A stretch of DNA of 64,000 bases, taken from Sarcina sp034439435. GTDB taxonomy: Bacteria > Bacillota > Clostridia > Clostridiales > Clostridiaceae. The notes below the pieces were generated by a model. The model saw only the letters and a list, made by a program, of their open reading frames with translations. It was not told where the DNA came from and did not search any database. The stretch is from positions 434,001 through 498,000 of the forward strand of contig NZ_JAPCKJ010000001.1 in the NCBI RefSeq assembly GCF_034439435.1, written 5' to 3'. This document shows, one piece after another, positions 51,915 to 61,600 of this stretch (its first letter is position 1; each line of letters opens with the position of its first letter). The position numbers and the translations under genes are program-made.

Positions 51915-53037
51915 CCTTCATACCCTCTTTCATATTTGGAGTAGGGTTAGAAACTATTTTATCTTCTTCATTAAGTCCACTATTTACTATAACTATATCC
52001 TCACTTCCCTCTTTAGATGAATATGTTATAACTTGTTTAACAAGCTTTCCATCTACATTCTTAAATACAAATTCTTCATTATCTGCATTTAAAATCGCTA
52101 CTTTAGGAATTTCTATTGGCTTTTGCTCTAAGTTAACAGAAGCTTGAACATGGAATCCATTAGTTAAATCTTCTTGTGAATCTGGAGTTATGTTAACTTC
52201 GTAGTAAGACATGTTTCCACCAGATGCTCCTCCCTGAGCTCCAGCTTGTGCTGCTAAAGTAGCCCCACCATCTACAGGAGTGTTTCCAACTGAAGTTATT
52301 TTACCTTTTATATTTTTATTTGTTGAAAGTATATTTATTTCAACTTCTTGGCCATCCTTAATCTTAGGTTGGTCTTTTTCATTTACAGTTCCACTAATAT
52401 AATAATTACTTGATTCAACAGTCATATATGGTTGTGTAGGACTACCATTTGATTCTCCTAGTATTACTTTACCATCTATAGGAGAAGTTACTGTATAATA
52501 TTCTTTATCTTTTAATGCCTTTATTTGTTTTTCTAAAAGTTTTATTTGATCATCAACACTACCTGTTGACATGCCGCCTGCATTCTGACCTAAATTTGGA
52601 GCCTGCCCTCCTTGTGGATCTTGATTTTCTAATCCAGAATTTTTTAAAGCTTCTAACTGTTTTTTTGCTTCCTGATTTTGCTTTTGAATCTCTTCCTTCT
52701 GGCTTTTAGCAGAATTTAATTGAAGCTCTAATTGTTCTATTTGACTTTGAACTTGTTCATTTTTATAGGTAAATAAAGGAGCTCCCTTTTCAACAACATC
52801 TCCATTTTTAACTTCAACCTTATCTACAGCTCCCTTTGTTGCATCTAAAAATATATTTTCAACTTTTTCTGGTTCAATTTTACCATTTACAAAGACCTTA
52901 TCTGTAGAAGGTACTGTATATATTTCCATAGTTGCTACAGACTCTTTGTTCATGCTCTGTTTTAAAAAATAACTTCCTACTCCGACCCCTGCAAGTATTA
53001 CGACCGTTACTATTGCTATTATGTATTTCTTCTTCAT
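51907..53037 (-). CDS. Membrane-fusion/adaptor protein (MacA/HlyD-like)
   Basis: 376 aa. N-terminal membrane anchor (about 4-24), lipoyl-like halves and beta-barrel typical of efflux adaptors, and a coiled-coil hairpin at about 90-180 broken by a Gln/Gly/Pro-rich turn (QDPQGGQAPNLGQNAGGM). In a Gram-positive cell it presumably bridges the permease to the wall side or captures substrate. First gene of the three-gene efflux operon; ATG at 53037 with AGGGAGG upstream. Confidence 0.9.
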   Translation of the reverse strand: MKKKYIIAIVTVVILAGVGVGSYFLKQSMNKESVATMEIYTVPSTDKVFVNGKIEPEKVENIFLDATKGAVDKVEVKNGDVVEKGAPLFTYKNEQVQSQIEQLELQLNSAKSQKEEIQKQNQEAKKQLEALKNSGLENQDPQGGQAPNLGQNAGGMSTGSVDDQIKLLEKQIKALKDKEYYTVTSPIDGKVILGESNGSPTQPYMTVESSNYYISGTVNEKDQPKIKDGQEVEINILSTNKNIKGKITSVGNTPVDGGATLAAQAGAQGGASGGNMSYYEVNITPDSQEDLTNGFHVQASVNLEQKPIEIPKVAILNADNEEFVFKNVDGKLVKQVITYSSKEGSEDIVIVNSGLNEEDKIVSNPTPNMKEGMKVE

Positions 53038-53172
53038 GAATATCCTCCCTTATAAATTCTTTATCCTAATAATATCATATTTTAAAAAAATATGTATAAA
53101 TTTTGAATATTGTTAATCTTAAATAAACCTTAAATTACCTTTTTATCTTTTATTAACAAGAATAAATATCTA

Positions 53173-53205
53173 TATAAAAAAATAAGATAGCAAAACTATC
53201 TTATT
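53173..53205 (-). terminator. bio operon terminator overlapping the bioA stop codon
   Basis: Stem AATAAGATAG (53181-53190) with CTATCTTATT (53196-53205), then TTTTTTTATA on the minus strand. The bioA stop codon (53201-53203) lies in the upstream arm, so terminating ribosomes may affect hairpin folding. Confidence 0.85.
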
Positions 53206-54556
53206 CTCCTAAAACATTTTCTATACATTTTTGGGTTGTCTCAACCATAAAAATCATATCTTCTTCTGAAACAATATATGGAGGATTAAAGTATAAAACA
53301 TCTCCTAAAGGTCTTAACAGCAATCCCTTTTTTAGAGCTTCCTTATAAATTTTATATCCTATTCTTAAGTCACTTTGAAATCTTTCTTTTGTTTTTCTAT
53401 CATTAACTAACTCTATAGCATTTATCATTCCAATACTTCTTATTTCTCCTACATTTTTATGTTCTTTAAGAACAGAATTTAATTTTTTATTTAAAAACTT
53501 CCCCTTTCTATTTACCATTTCCAATATATTTTCATCTTCAAATATATTTAAAACTTCAACAGCTATGGAAGCTCCTAAGGCATTACCTGAATAAGTATGT
53601 GAATGCATAAAAGCTTTATGCTTATTATAATCATCATAGAAGCACTCATATATTTTATTAGCTGTCAAAAGTAATGCCATTGGCATATACCCTCCTGTTA
53701 ATCCCTTTGATAAGCACATAAAATCAGGACATATCCCAGCATATTCAGTAGCAAACATCTTTCCGGTTCTTCCAAACCCTACAGCTATTTCATCTGCAAT
53801 AAAATGCACATCATATTTATCACAAGCCGCTCTAAGCTTTTTTAAATATAGTGACGGGTATATTTTCATACCTGCTGCAGCTTGTACCAATGGTTCTATA
53901 ATAACTCCTGATATAATCTCAGAATTCTTTTCCAATTCTTCTTCCATATAAGAAAAGCATTCACAATTACAATTTTGTCTATCTTTTGAAAACTCACACT
54001 TATAACAATTTGGTGCTTTTACTCTTATAACATCTATCATTAAAGGCTTATATACAGCACTATAGATATCCAAATCTCCCATTGAAAGAGCTGCTAAGGT
54101 CTCCCCATGATAAGCATCTTCTAAAGCTATAAATTTTTTCTTTTTTTCTTTTCCGCTTTGTTTATGGTAGTGAAAACTCATCTTTATAGCTGCCTCAATA
54201 GCAGAAGAACCGTTGTCACAAAAAAATATCTTATTTAATCTTTCTCCTGTTAACTTTATTAATCTTTCACTTAGCTCTATAGCCGGTAGATTAGAAAAAT
54301 TAGCAAAAATAACATGTTCTAGTTTATCAACTTGATTTTTCAAAGCATTATTTATTCTTTTATTAGCATGTCCAAAAAGATTACACCACCATGAACTAAC
54401 ACAATCTAAATACTTTTTATCATCTAAATCATAAAGATATGGTCCCTTTCCACTCTTTATTATTATAGGTTTAAGCTCCTCATAATCCTTCATTTGAGAA
54501 CATGGATGCCATATATACTCTAAGTCTTTTTTTATTAATTCTTCTTTAAACTCCAT
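53201..54556 (-). CDS. bioA: Adenosylmethionine--8-amino-7-oxononanoate aminotransferase
   Basis: 451 aa, cytoplasmic, PLP enzyme. Converts KAPA to DAPA with S-adenosylmethionine as amino donor. Class III aminotransferase features: WHPCSQMKDY near the N-terminus, ADEIAVGFGRTG with cofactor Asp, and PLP Lys in CLSKGLTGGYMP. I chose the ATG at 54556, which has GAGGTG just upstream and overlaps the bioD end by 11 bp; an ATG at 54577 lies deeper in bioD without a ribosome site. Confidence 0.93.
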   Translation of the reverse strand: MEFKEELIKKDLEYIWHPCSQMKDYEELKPIIIKSGKGPYLYDLDDKKYLDCVSSWWCNLFGHANKRINNALKNQVDKLEHVIFANFSNLPAIELSERLIKLTGERLNKIFFCDNGSSAIEAAIKMSFHYHKQSGKEKKKKFIALEDAYHGETLAALSMGDLDIYSAVYKPLMIDVIRVKAPNCYKCEFSKDRQNCNCECFSYMEEELEKNSEIISGVIIEPLVQAAAGMKIYPSLYLKKLRAACDKYDVHFIADEIAVGFGRTGKMFATEYAGICPDFMCLSKGLTGGYMPMALLLTANKIYECFYDDYNKHKAFMHSHTYSGNALGASIAVEVLNIFEDENILEMVNRKGKFLNKKLNSVLKEHKNVGEIRSIGMINAIELVNDRKTKERFQSDLRIGYKIYKEALKKGLLLRPLGDVLYFNPPYIVSEEDMIFMVETTQKCIENVLGE

Positions 54557-55232
54557 AAAGCACCTCATTAAGTTCATTTAAATCATATTCTTCTATATTC
54601 TCTAGACTTGGTACAGTAGAAATATTTTTTACTCCTGTTAACTCTCTTATTATTCTTTTATTATCTGTGTGTATTATATTTTTTCTATTAAATCCATTAA
54701 GTACTATTCCACTAACTTTTAAACCTAAGTTTTTTAAATAACTTATGGTTAAAACCGTATGATTAATAGAACCTAATCCACTATTAGATACTAATATTAT
54801 TGGTAGGTTTATTTCTCTAACTATATCCTCTAGCATAAATTTTTCATCTGAAAAGCTTATAGGACATACTATTCCACCGCTTCCTTCACAAAGGATAAAA
54901 TCATATTTTTCACTAGCTCTTAAATAATCCATTTTTATTTTTTCTATATTTATAGGAACCGCTTCAACTTCACTTGCCAAATGTGGTGAATATGGATGTT
55001 CTAATATATAAGAAACCATATTATCATAATCCTCTTTTAACCCTGAGATTTTCATAACCTCTTCGCAGTCCATAGGTATTAGTCCTTCTTTCCTCTTTAC
55101 AGCTCCACTTAAAACAGGTTTATAATATCCTGCATTTATTCCATCTCTTCTTAATTTTTTTAGAATTAATCCACTAACAAAAGTCTTACCAATGTCAGTG
55201 TTTGTACCTATGATATATACTCCCTTTTTCAT
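54546..55232 (-). CDS. bioD: Dethiobiotin synthetase
   Basis: 228 aa. ATP-dependent ring closure of DAPA to dethiobiotin. P-loop GTNTDIGKTFVSG at the N-terminus, substrate/cofactor motif CEGSGGIVCPIS at about 115. Starts 2 bp after bioB and overlaps bioA, so it is co-translated in the operon. Confidence 0.93.
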   Translation of the reverse strand: MKKGVYIIGTNTDIGKTFVSGLILKKLRRDGINAGYYKPVLSGAVKRKEGLIPMDCEEVMKISGLKEDYDNMVSYILEHPYSPHLASEVEAVPINIEKIKMDYLRASEKYDFILCEGSGGIVCPISFSDEKFMLEDIVREINLPIILVSNSGLGSINHTVLTISYLKNLGLKVSGIVLNGFNRKNIIHTDNKRIIRELTGVKNISTVPSLENIEEYDLNELNEVLYGV

Positions 55233-55234
55233 AA

Positions 55235-56194
55235 CTAAAAAATCCTCATTCCAACTTTCTCTATTAACTTTTTATCATCTTTTATCTTATTTCCACATGT
55301 GGTTAATAAATTGCCTGTTATAGTAGCATTTGCTCCTCCTTTAAAGGCATTTTCCCCAAAGAATTTAAGTAAATGTCTCCCTGCAGCTAATCTTATTTTT
55401 GCCTCTGGATTTATAAATCTAAAAATAGCTATGGTTCTTAATATCTCCTCTTCTTCTAAAGGTGGTACATCTTGAAGCTTTGTTCCTTTAATGGCACTTA
55501 ATACATTTATAGGAATTGATTTTATTTCTAATTCCCTAAGAGTAATAGCTAAGTCTATTCTATCTAAAATTGATTCTCCAAGCCCTATTATTCCTCCAGA
55601 ACAAACCTCTAACCCAATCTCTTTAGCATGTTTTATAGTATTTATTCTCTCCTCATAAGAGTGAGTTTTGCATATTTCATGGTAATATTCTTTAGAGGTT
55701 TCTAGATTATGATGATATCTTTTTACCCCAGCCTCTTTTAATTTAATTAAAGCTTCTTTATCTATTATGCCATGGGAAGCACAAAGATTTATTTTAAGTT
55801 CTTTATTTAGGTTTGAGTAATAATTAACAACTCTCTTAAAGTCATCAGCATAAAGGCCTTTTCCCGAAGTCACTATAGAAAACCTATGCACCCCTTCCTC
55901 TTCATTTTCTTTAGCAATCCTTTTTATCTCTTCGTATTCAAGAAGATTATATTCATTTATATTAGTCTTGTGATGCTTAGACTGGGCACAATAAGCACAA
56001 TCTTCTCCACATCTTCCACTTTTCCCATTAACTATGGAACATAAATCAACTCCATCACCATGAAGTTCTTTTCTTATATTATTAGCTTCTTTAAGCAATA
56101 TTTCTAAATCACTATTAAAAAGCTTAACTCCTTCTTCTTTAGTTAATTTAATATTTTTTAAAGCCTTTTCTTTCATTTTTAAAATAAAATCCAT
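55235..56194 (-). CDS. bioB: Biotin synthase (radical SAM)
   Basis: 319 aa. Inserts sulfur into dethiobiotin using a radical-SAM [4Fe-4S] cluster bound by CxxxCxxC in CGEDCAYCAQS and an auxiliary [2Fe-2S] cluster. Conserved NLETSKEYY, GLGES and GRHLLKF motifs present. ATG at 56194 preceded by GAGGTG; a TTG at 56209 would extend it by five residues but uses the ribosome site as codons. Follows bioY closely. Confidence 0.95.
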   Translation of the reverse strand: MDFILKMKEKALKNIKLTKEEGVKLFNSDLEILLKEANNIRKELHGDGVDLCSIVNGKSGRCGEDCAYCAQSKHHKTNINEYNLLEYEEIKRIAKENEEEGVHRFSIVTSGKGLYADDFKRVVNYYSNLNKELKINLCASHGIIDKEALIKLKEAGVKRYHHNLETSKEYYHEICKTHSYEERINTIKHAKEIGLEVCSGGIIGLGESILDRIDLAITLRELEIKSIPINVLSAIKGTKLQDVPPLEEEEILRTIAIFRFINPEAKIRLAAGRHLLKFFGENAFKGGANATITGNLLTTCGNKIKDDKKLIEKVGMRIF

Positions 56195-56211
56195 AACTAC
56201 ACACCTCAAAC

Positions 56212-56766
56212 TTATACATACTCAAGTCTTTTTAATCTTGAAACCACTTTAGAACCAACTAATGAAATTATAAAAGTCAATAATAGATCGCTTGGCAGAC
56301 ATGCTATAGCTCCAATACTAACTGCTGAAAATAAACTCATAGTATCACCTAAGTAAAAATTATAAATTAAATACATATAAGAAACTCCAAATATATATAT
56401 AACTAAAAGCCCAGAAATACCAGCTAAGAATAAATTTTTAATAGTTATTTTCTTTAAGTTTTCTGTTATCTTTCCTATTATATAAGCTCCAAAAATAAAA
56501 CCAATTAAATATCCAAAGGTAGGTTGAAATACATATGAAAGGCCTCCACCTTGAGTAAATATAGGAATTCCAATTAATCCTACGGATACATAAATTATTT
56601 GAGCTAATGTACCTCTTTTAGCCCCAAGTAAAATTGCTCCTAATGCACAAAAGAAATACTGAAGTGTAAATGGCACTATAGGAATAGGTATTCTTATAAA
56701 AGCACCTATAGCTGTAAGTGCAGCAAAAATAGGTATTAATGTTAAGTCTCTTGTCTTAATTTTCAT
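56212..56766 (-). CDS. bioY: Biotin transporter substrate-binding membrane component
   Basis: 184 aa, six membrane segments. BioY is the S-component of biotin ECF transporters, or a stand-alone importer. Family motifs: PFTLQYFFCALGAILLG near residues 33-50 and FQPTFGYLIGFIFGAYIIG near 80-100. No EcfA/EcfT genes adjacent, so it would share a housekeeping energising module or act alone. First gene of bioYBDA, directly behind a BirA-type operator. Confidence 0.94.
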   Translation of the reverse strand: MKIKTRDLTLIPIFAALTAIGAFIRIPIPIVPFTLQYFFCALGAILLGAKRGTLAQIIYVSVGLIGIPIFTQGGGLSYVFQPTFGYLIGFIFGAYIIGKITENLKKITIKNLFLAGISGLLVIYIFGVSYMYLIYNFYLGDTMSLFSAVSIGAIACLPSDLLLTFIISLVGSKVVSRLKRLEYV

Positions 56767-56846
56767 AAATATAATCTCCTTTAATTCTTATAAATCCATA
56801 ATATCTCTCAAAACAAATTTATCTTGATTATCAAAGTATATTTCAT

Positions 56847-56902
56847 ATAATACTCTCACCGTTCACAATTGTCAACTAATAAATATTTTTAGGTTTACAT
56901 TT
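56847..56902 (-). promoter_or_regulatory. bio operon promoter with BirA-type operator
   Basis: Minus strand TTGACA (56870-56875), 17-bp spacer, TATTAT (56847-56852). An inverted repeat AATTGTCAAC (56867-56876) N16 GTTTACATTT (56893-56902) matches the two-half-site biotin operator bound by biotinylated BirA in Firmicutes and covers the -35. Confidence 0.8.
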
Positions 56903-57033
56903 GTTTTATTAAAATTTATTGGTTTACCAAATATCCAATTTAAAGATTTTTTATTAAAACAAAAGACTATGTTTTGAACTAGTATTAATTTTAAGTTATG
57001 TCTTAGGGAATATCTAAGCTAAAATAGATCCAA
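56903..57033. other. Gap upstream of bio operator
   Basis: AT-rich DNA between the BirA operator and the terminator of the DUF1002 gene. Part of the 303-bp gap 56767-57069; nothing else supported. Confidence 0.5.
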
Positions 57034-57066
57034 ATAAAAAGGAGAGCTCTAAAGCTCTCCTTTTTA
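57034..57066 (-). terminator. Terminator after DUF1002 gene
   Basis: Stem AAAAAGGAGAGCT with AGCTCTCCTTTTT, within a few bases of the stop codon, U-run on the minus strand. Confidence 0.88.
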
Positions 57067-57069
57067 TTA

Positions 57070-58215
57070 CTATTTATTTTGTTGTGTTGATTGATCTTCA
57101 GGTTGTTCATTTGACTGATCCTGTGGTTGATCTTGAATATTCTCCTGTTTACTTGAATCATCTGAATTATTTCCTGTTTTTATAACTATATTACCATTTT
57201 CATCGTATGTTATTCCGTCCTTAACCTTCTCACTAGCTGAACTAAACATATTTACAATAAAGTCTTTAATATCAACTAGAGCATTCTTTATTCCGTTTAA
57301 TGCCTTCTCTAAAAGTCCACTCTCTTCAAGTTGTTTTCCTGTATCCTTTAATACTTGTTGAAGCTTATCATTCATTTGATTTAAAGACTCTTTCATAGCA
57401 TTGTAGTTGTAATCTAAATCATTTATTTTTGACATGAATTGTATAGTTTGCTCTTGTTGACCTTGTGTTAAAACTATATTGTAATTATTAGTAACATTAT
57501 TTACTATCTTTCCGATTTCTTCATCATTTTTAGGCTTATCTTTTATTACATCAGTTTTAATATCGTTAACTACTACAGCAGCCTCATCCTTACCTAATGT
57601 TTGTCCATCTTTAGTTTTAGCATCGCTAAGATTATTAGTTAGAGAAATTTCTTCTCTAGCAGCTTCTTTCTTTGGAAGAGATAACTCTTCTCCTGAAGCA
57701 TCTTCAAATCCTTTTAATATACCTGCTAAAGCAGCAGTTCCTGTTACCTTAAATGGAGCATCTGCTTTTACATCTGCATTATTTACCCCTGATGTAAGAA
57801 GTGCATTAGCAAGCATACTTCCTGTTACCTCTGTTAGATTGTTAGTAGTTACATTTATTCCACCTTTATCCTTAACTACTACGTAAGAACTTGATATAGA
57901 TTGACTACTTGCCGGAATAGGTTTGCTTGTATCCATACCTAATTGTTCCCTTATATCTTGATTAGTTACTTCTATTATTTTAACTTCATTAGCCTTTACT
58001 CCAAAAGCATCTAACATTTGTAACTTTTCTGCTTCTGTTAGATTAGCTCCTAAAGTTACTACAGCTTCAGTTTTCTCACTTTGTGCAAAAACTGGAGTTG
58101 CCATTCCAAACATGAATGTACTCACTATGGCTCCACAAATAACTTTCATTAAACTTTTCTTTTTTATCATAATCTTTTCGTTGTAAGTAATAGTTAATCC
58201 CTTTAATTTAACCAT
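57070..58215 (-). CDS. DUF1002 secreted protein (YpuA-like)
   Basis: 381 aa. Signal sequence around residues 22-45 (LMKVICGAIVSTFMFGMATPVFAQ). DUF1002 region from about 50 to 270: VTLGANLTEAEKLQMLDAFGV, then SSSYVVVKDKGGINVTTNNLT and QGQQEQTIQFMSKINDL. The C-terminus is a low-complexity Gln/Asp/Pro/Ser tail (QDQPQDQSNEQPEDQS). Function of the family is unknown. The start is uncertain: the ATG at 58215 lies 19 nt from GGAGGTG, farther than usual; an ATG at 58170 would give a more normal signal peptide but has only a weak site. Confidence 0.75.
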   Translation of the reverse strand: MVKLKGLTITYNEKIMIKKKSLMKVICGAIVSTFMFGMATPVFAQSEKTEAVVTLGANLTEAEKLQMLDAFGVKANEVKIIEVTNQDIREQLGMDTSKPIPASSQSISSSYVVVKDKGGINVTTNNLTEVTGSMLANALLTSGVNNADVKADAPFKVTGTAALAGILKGFEDASGEELSLPKKEAAREEISLTNNLSDAKTKDGQTLGKDEAAVVVNDIKTDVIKDKPKNDEEIGKIVNNVTNNYNIVLTQGQQEQTIQFMSKINDLDYNYNAMKESLNQMNDKLQQVLKDTGKQLEESGLLEKALNGIKNALVDIKDFIVNMFSSASEKVKDGITYDENGNIVIKTGNNSDDSSKQENIQDQPQDQSNEQPEDQSTQQNK

Positions 58216-58433
58216 TGCTCTATTACTACAACAACACCTCCTAAAATATAATTGTTATGAGAAGTTAAGCTTATCTATTTCATCACCCTTACTAAACTTC
58301 TTCACCCGTTTTCAAATTATATCATGGCAAATATACCTAAAAATTAAAATTTGATTACTTTAATATATCTTAATAAAAAAGTAATTTCTATTTATTAATC
58401 AAAACTATAAAAACCACATAACCAAACATTATA

Positions 58434-58466
58434 AAGCCTAATACAATTAATACTTGTACTAGGCTT
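58434..58466 (-). terminator. Probable terminator of the multi-AAA transcript
   Basis: Arms AAGCCTAATACAA (58434-58446) and TTGTACTAGGCTT (58454-58466) with one mismatch; on the minus strand followed by TATAATGTTT. It lies about 210 bp past the stop, beyond the MITE-like element. Confidence 0.5.
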
Positions 58467-58499
58467 CTTTAATTAAAACCATTTAATTTTTAAGCTATA

Positions 58500-58655
58500 T
58501 TTTAAACAAGCATTGATTTTTAGATAGAACTGTAAGGCCATATTAATGAACAATTAGTATTGCATTATTCTGGATTAGATGCTAGTAATACTTTGCAAAA
58601 TTAAGTAGGTCTAAAGGGCTAGCTAAAAATCAATATTCACCTAAAACAAAGCCAA
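58500..58655. repeat. MITE-like element with terminal inverted repeats
   Basis: Perfect 12-bp arms ATTGATTTTTAG (58512-58523) and CTAAAAATCAAT (58623-58634), with weaker pairing outside (TTTTAAACAAGC against the reverse of the right end). About 150 bp, no ORF. A shortened relative is at 33431-33500 and single ends at 26673 and 62190. Confidence 0.6.
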
Positions 58656-58674
58656 ATTCCAAAATAATATTTGT

Positions 58675-61600
58675 TTAAAAACTACCATGTTGAGTGATAT
58701 TTTTCTTTAAGAAACTTTCCTTACTTTTTAATATATCTTCTGCTAATATTTTGTTTAATGTATCCAAGTTAAATTCTTCATCACATACTCTTACGCTTTG
58801 AACTCTTATTAAATTATCTAAAAACTGCTTTATCATAAGACCATTTTTAAGAGCTAACTCTCCTATTCTCTTTTGCATATCCCCAATAGCATTTTCTAAA
58901 GCAAGTTCAGCATCCTCATCTAAAGAGAACCCTTTTTTAACTAAGGTACTTAAGGCTATATCACATAATTCTTTTTCATTGTAATTTCCAAAGTCAACCC
59001 AAACAGGGAATCTATAGTTTAATCCTTCATTAGCTAATATAAGATCTTTCATTTTTCCTCTTACACCGCCAAGAACAATAACTATTCTATTACTGTTATT
59101 ATCTATGAACTTTATAAGGTCTGAAACTATTTCATTATATCTTTCTTCCCCAAAGAAGGTATTCCACTTATCTATGTATAAAACTTTTCCAATATGCTTA
59201 TTCAACATATCCTCTACCTTTATACCTGAATTAACCATTGCCATAAATTCATATTTATCTATTTGAACTATGCTTTTAGCTTTTACTATTCCCATGCTAT
59301 ATAACATCTCTGAATATATATTTAGAACAGTTTTCTTCCCTGTTCCACTTTCTCCAGTGAACACCATATTCATATACTTATTTAAGTCAACTTCGAAGCC
59401 AAGCTTCTTTCTTTTCTCCTTGATTTTTATAAGTTTATATTGACTTCTAAGGAAATCTTTTAACCCCTCATTTCCTACTAAAGCATTTAATTTTTTCTCT
59501 AAATCAAAGTGGTTATCATATTTAATTGCATTCATAGCCTTAATATCTTTTGTGTTTATTAAATTCATTTCATAAACACTTATATCATTTTCTGCAATTC
59601 TAATACTTTGATTTCTTATAAGCTGCTCAACATAATTTCTTACCATTCTTCCATTTCCTGATTGAGCATCTGCATTTTCATATATTTCAACAAAATTCTT
59701 TTTAAGCTCTGAATATCCATTCTTAGAAAGCTTAAAGCCTTTAGCTTCTACTAATTTTATAGCCATTTCTAAAAGCTCATTTGGATTATAATCTTCAAAC
59801 TTAGTCCAAAGTGGGAATCTTGATCTTAATCCTATGTTAACATCGAAGAAGTTTTCCATTTCCTCTTCATAACCTGCTAAAATAACTATTACTTCTTTTG
59901 AATAGTCTTCAATTAATTTAAGAAGAGTTTCTATAGCTTCTCTTCCTAGAGAATCATTAGCTAAAGTATAAGCTTCATCTATAAATAAAACCCCTCCTAA
60001 AGCTTCCTTAAACTTCTCTTCAGTTTTCTTTGAGGTTTCTCCTAGAATATCTGAAACAAAACTTGATCTGTCAGTTTCAACCAATTGACCAACCTTTAAA
60101 AGTCCCATGCTATTTAACATTTCAGCAACTAATCTTGCTATACTAGTCTTTCCTGTTCCTGGATTCCCTGCAAATATCATATTTAAGTTTTGTTCTATTT
60201 TAGTGCTTACCCCAACAGACTTTCTCTTTTCTTGAGCCACTATAAGTTTATATTGGCTTCTTAGGAATTCTTTAACTTCTTCAAGTCCAATTATTTCTTT
60301 AAGCTTTTCCTCTAAATCAAATTTAGCACTAACCTTAAAGTTAAAGTTATCTTTCTCTAAAAGATCTATAGCTCTTTCTTTATTTACTAAGTATTTTTTA
60401 GAAGCATCCATTATCGCGTTTTCTACAATATTCCTAACAAATCTAGCATTTCCTAAATCACTCTTTCCAACAAGTTGGTTCTTAGTGAATAATTCAATAA
60501 GCCCAGCCTTTGCATTATTAGCTATTCTATACCCTTTTGATTTAGCAATATTAACGGCTATTTCATACATTTCTGATGGATTATAATCTTCAAATTTTAT
60601 TACATTTGGAAATCTTGATTTCAACCCTTGATTAAAACTTAAAAAGTTTTCCATATCTTTTTCATAACCAGCTAAAATAACAGTTATATTGCCTCTATTA
60701 TCTTCTATTCCCTTTAATAAAGCATCAACAATTTCAAGTCCTACTTTATCCTTTTCATCTTTGCATAAAGAATAAGCCTCATCTATAAATAATACTCCCC
60801 CTAAAGCAGACTCTATTATTTCATTTGTTCTTTTAGCAGTATCATTAACTCCTTCACCTATGAAATCTGCCTTACTAACCTCTTTAAATATATTCTCTTT
60901 TATCATTCCTAAGGCATGTAAATATTCAAAAGTTATTCTTGCAGCATTGGTTTTTCCTGTTCCTGCATTTCCTGCAAATATCATATTTAAAGATATCTGA
61001 GTTGGCTTTAATCCAAGTTTTTCTCTTATCTTTTGCACCTTAAAGTTATTCTCTATTTTATCTATAAAATCCTTAAGTTCCTTCATACCAATAATAGATT
61101 CTAACTTATATCTAACCTCTTCTAAGGTTGGAGTTGTGTATTTGCTTAAATCATATATTTCATCATTTGATTTGCAGTAGATACCATCGTCTTTTACATA
61201 TATAAGCAATCTACTATTTGCTTCAATTCCTTCTTTTCTAATAATATTGATTATTGGCTTACATATTTTATAAGATATATATTGATCTAAACTTAAACTT
61301 CCTTTTTCTCTAAAAGTATCTTCTATATAAGGACAAACTCCTGCCTTTTCTTCTATTTCCGGATCTTCATCTACCCCTATTATTATGTCAACATCAAAAA
61401 GTTCTTTAACTTTTTTTATTTCTTTTAATAGCTTTTTCTTTATGACCTTATTTTTATCCTTTTCACTTAATGCCTTTCTATATAAAGCTTTATTCTTATT
61501 AACTAAAAACTCTTTAGATATTGTTTCAAAATCCTCGTTCTTTTCCTTGTTATAAAGGAATATAAAGAACTTATTATTGCAAATAATTTTATTTATGATT

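Larger units (their letters stand above)
58216..58674. other. Intergenic region, DUF1002 / multi-AAA gene
   Basis: 459 bp: DUF1002 promoter region near 58220-58330, hairpin 58434-58466 and a MITE-like element 58500-58655. No coding sequence supported. Confidence 0.6.
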
